Positions 4,610 to 6,348 of a stretch of DNA of 6,348 nucleotides are shown piece by piece. Within the stretch, counting starts at the first letter, position 1. Every line of letters starts with the position of its first letter. Below the pieces are notes generated by a model. It searched no databases and had not been told where the DNA came from. It saw only the letters and a program-made list of their open reading frames with translations. The position numbers were made by a program, and so were the translations under genes. The stretch comes from an uncultured Eubacteriales bacterium (GTDB lineage: Bacteria > Bacillota > Clostridia > Monoglobales > Monoglobaceae): positions 1 to 6,348 of the forward strand of contig CAJLFL010000111.1 in the NCBI GenBank assembly GCA_905205855.1, read 5' to 3'.

Positions 4610-6348
4610 ATGTACCGTGCAAAATTAGAAAAATGTCTTAAACGCGTCCAGAAACCGGCGCGATATATAGGAAATGAGTTTAACAGTGTCCATAAAGAGC
4701 ACACAGCTGATATGATGAGCGTTGCATTTTGCTTTCCGGACGTGTACGAGGTTGGTATGTCGCATTTGGGAATGAAAATACTGTATCATATGCTTAACGA
4801 CAGGGAAGATGTTGTTTGCGAAAGGGTGTTTGCCCCGTGGGATGATATGGAAAAGGAACTGCGTAGCGAGGGAATACCTCTGCTTTCAATGGAAAGCGCA
4901 TTGCCTGTGCGTAGCTTTAATATGGTTGCCTTTACTCTGCAGTATGAAATGAGTTATTCAAATATAGTAAATATGCTTGATTTGGCTGAGATTCCGCTGC
5001 GTACAAGCGAACGCAGCCTTGACGACCCGTTTGTATGCTGCGGCGGACCATGTGCGTATCATGCGGAACCGTTGTCTGATTTGGTTGATTTTTTTCTTCT
5101 CGGCGAGGGAGAGGAAATGAACAGTGAAATTATGGATGTATACAAGCAGTGGCGCGGCAGCGGCGGATCAAGAGAAGAATATCTTGAGGAGATTGCGAAA
5201 ATTCAGGGCGTGTATGTACCGTCATTTTATGATGTGAAGTACAATGAGGATAACACAATAGCGTCCTTTGAACCAAACCGTCCGGGAATCCCTAAGCAGG
5301 TAAAAAAACGGATAATAAAGGATCTTGACAACACGTATATACCTGAAAAGCTGATAGTTCCGTTTATGGAAACCGTACATGACCGTATTATGCTTGAGAT
5401 TTTCCGTGGCTGTATACGCGGCTGCCGTTTCTGTCAGGCGGGATATATATACCGCCCCGTGCGTGAGCGTTCGGTCGAACGGCTTTTAAAGGTGGCTGAA
5501 AATTCTATAAAGGCAACCGGGTACGAGGAAATGTCAATGTCATCACTCAGTACGAGTGACTATACAAAACTGTTTGAGCTTACAGACGGTCTGCTTGCTT
5601 TGACGGTGGATAAAAAGATAAATCTTTCGCTGCCGTCGCTGAGGGTAGATAATTTTTCAATGGAGCTTATGGAAAAGGTGCAAAAGGTAAAAAAGAGCGG
5701 ATTGACCTTTGCGCCCGAGGCAGGTACACAGCGGCTTAGGGATGTTATAAACAAGAATGTTCTTGAGGAGGACTTGATATGCACGGCAAAAATTGCGTTC
5801 AGTGGCGGTTATAACAGGATTAAGCTGTACTTTATGCTTGGTTTGCCGACGGAAACCGATGAGGATGTTTTGGGCATAGGGGAGTTGGCGCAAAAGGTCA
5901 TAGACGCATTTTATGAGCTTCCGAAGGAGGTGCGTAAGGGCAGAAGTGTGTCAGTGACGGTAAGCACATCTTTTTTTGTGCCAAAGCCGTTTACTCCGTT
6001 CCAGTGGGAGCCGCAGAATAAAATAAGCGATATGGATGAAAAGGCGCATATGCTTAATCAATCAATAACCAATAAAAAGATAATATACAACTGGCATTCA
6101 ACAGATGTCAGCTTTCTGGAGGAGGTCTTTGCAAAGGGCGACAGACGATTGGGTGAGGTATTGATTACGGCGCAGTCTTTGGGTTGTAAATTTGACGGCT
6201 GGTCTGACTTTTTTGATTACGATAAATGGATGGAGGCGTTCAGGTTAAACGGAATTGACCCTGCTTTTTATGCACACAGACGGATTTCTCATGATGAAAT
6301 TTTACCTTGGGATTATGCGGATATAGGAGTAAGCAAGGAATTTTTTAT
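4610..6348 (+). CDS. TIGR03960-type radical SAM protein with N-terminal B12-binding-like domain (partial, C-terminus off window)
   Basis: The frame is open from the ATG at 4610 to the right edge (579 codons). GGAGG (4599-4603) lies 6 bases before the start. The N-terminal part (about 25-200) resembles a cobalamin-binding-type domain, with FPDVYEVGMSHLGMK (43-57), CCGGPCAYHAEP (143-154) and LLGEGEE (163-169). The radical SAM domain follows: FRGCIRGCRFCQAG contains C268, C272 and C275 in a CxxxCxxC spacing that binds the 4Fe-4S cluster and S-adenosylmethionine. The later STSDY and TFAPEAGTQRLR motifs fit the family. Homologues are about 600 residues or slightly more and the visible end, near LPWDYADIGVSKEF, is close to the family's C-terminus, so only a short tail is missing. 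The cellular function of this family is not established. In Clostridia the usual downstream genes are a TIGR03936 partner, rng, rplU and rpmA, which would lie beyond the window. Confidence 0.9.
   Translation, partial: MYRAKLEKCLKRVQKPARYIGNEFNSVHKEHTADMMSVAFCFPDVYEVGMSHLGMKILYHMLNDREDVVCERVFAPWDDMEKELRSEGIPLLSMESALPVRSFNMVAFTLQYEMSYSNIVNMLDLAEIPLRTSERSLDDPFVCCGGPCAYHAEPLSDLVDFFLLGEGEEMNSEIMDVYKQWRGSGGSREEYLEEIAKIQGVYVPSFYDVKYNEDNTIASFEPNRPGIPKQVKKRIIKDLDNTYIPEKLIVPFMETVHDRIMLEIFRGCIRGCRFCQAGYIYRPVRERSVERLLKVAENSIKATGYEEMSMSSLSTSDYTKLFELTDGLLALTVDKKINLSLPSLRVDNFSMELMEKVQKVKKSGLTFAPEAGTQRLRDVINKNVLEEDLICTAKIAFSGGYNRIKLYFMLGLPTETDEDVLGIGELAQKVIDAFYELPKEVRKGRSVSVTVSTSFFVPKPFTPFQWEPQNKISDMDEKAHMLNQSITNKKIIYNWHSTDVSFLEEVFAKGDRRLGEVLITAQSLGCKFDGWSDFFDYDKWMEAFRLNGIDPAFYAHRRISHDEILPWDYADIGVSKEFF

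Noticed and set aside
5560..5893. Two overlapping minus-strand open frames of 74 and 78 codons
   Set aside because: Both are antisense to the radical SAM domain and have no ribosome binding sites or known motifs.

Overview
The window looks like a chromosomal segment of an anaerobic, low-to-moderate GC Firmicute of the class Clostridia. The reasons are strong AGGAGG-type ribosome binding sites, a SpoIVFA/SpoIVFB-like pair, a TIGR03960-type radical SAM gene that in Clostridia usually sits near spoIVF-type genes, and a secreted polysaccharidase with a copper-amine-oxidase-N type stalk. A plant-fibre or gut habitat is inferred from the enzymes only. No species can be named from the sequence alone.

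Layout, left to right. (1) 1-1747, minus strand: the N-terminal 582 residues of a secreted multidomain protein: signal peptide, CuAO_N-like repeats, a beta-rich region that may bind carbohydrate, then a divergent glycoside hydrolase family 10 (GH10) domain cut by the left edge. (2) 1760-3163, minus: a full-length GH4 alpha-galacturonidase (LplD type) with the diagnostic CHEV motif. Its stop codon overlaps the ribosome binding site of the GH10 gene, so the two form an operon transcribed leftward from a good promoter at 3201-3228. (3) 3284-4168 and 4170-4481, minus: a SpoIVFB-like M50 intramembrane metalloprotease preceded by a one-TM, 103-residue SpoIVFA-like protein, separated by one base. A sigma-E-like sporulation promoter lies in front of the pair. 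(4) 4482-4609: a divergent promoter region. (5) 4610-6348, plus: a B12-binding-like/radical SAM protein of the TIGR03960 type, cut by the right edge near its C-terminus.

Two functional themes are present. The left half is a small galacturonide/plant-polysaccharide locus: the secreted GH10-like enzyme would cut polymer outside the cell, and the cytoplasmic LplD would remove galacturonic acid from imported oligosaccharides. The right half is a sporulation-type protease module next to a conserved housekeeping radical SAM gene. The two points most worth follow-up are the GH10-like domain, which keeps the acid/base Glu but has replaced several xylan-binding residues and is co-transcribed with a galacturonidase, and the minimal SpoIVFA-like protein lacking a LytM domain under a sigma-E-like promoter. 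No tRNA, rRNA, CRISPR array, insertion sequence or clear rho-independent terminator was seen. No stretch over 300 bases lacks a gene.
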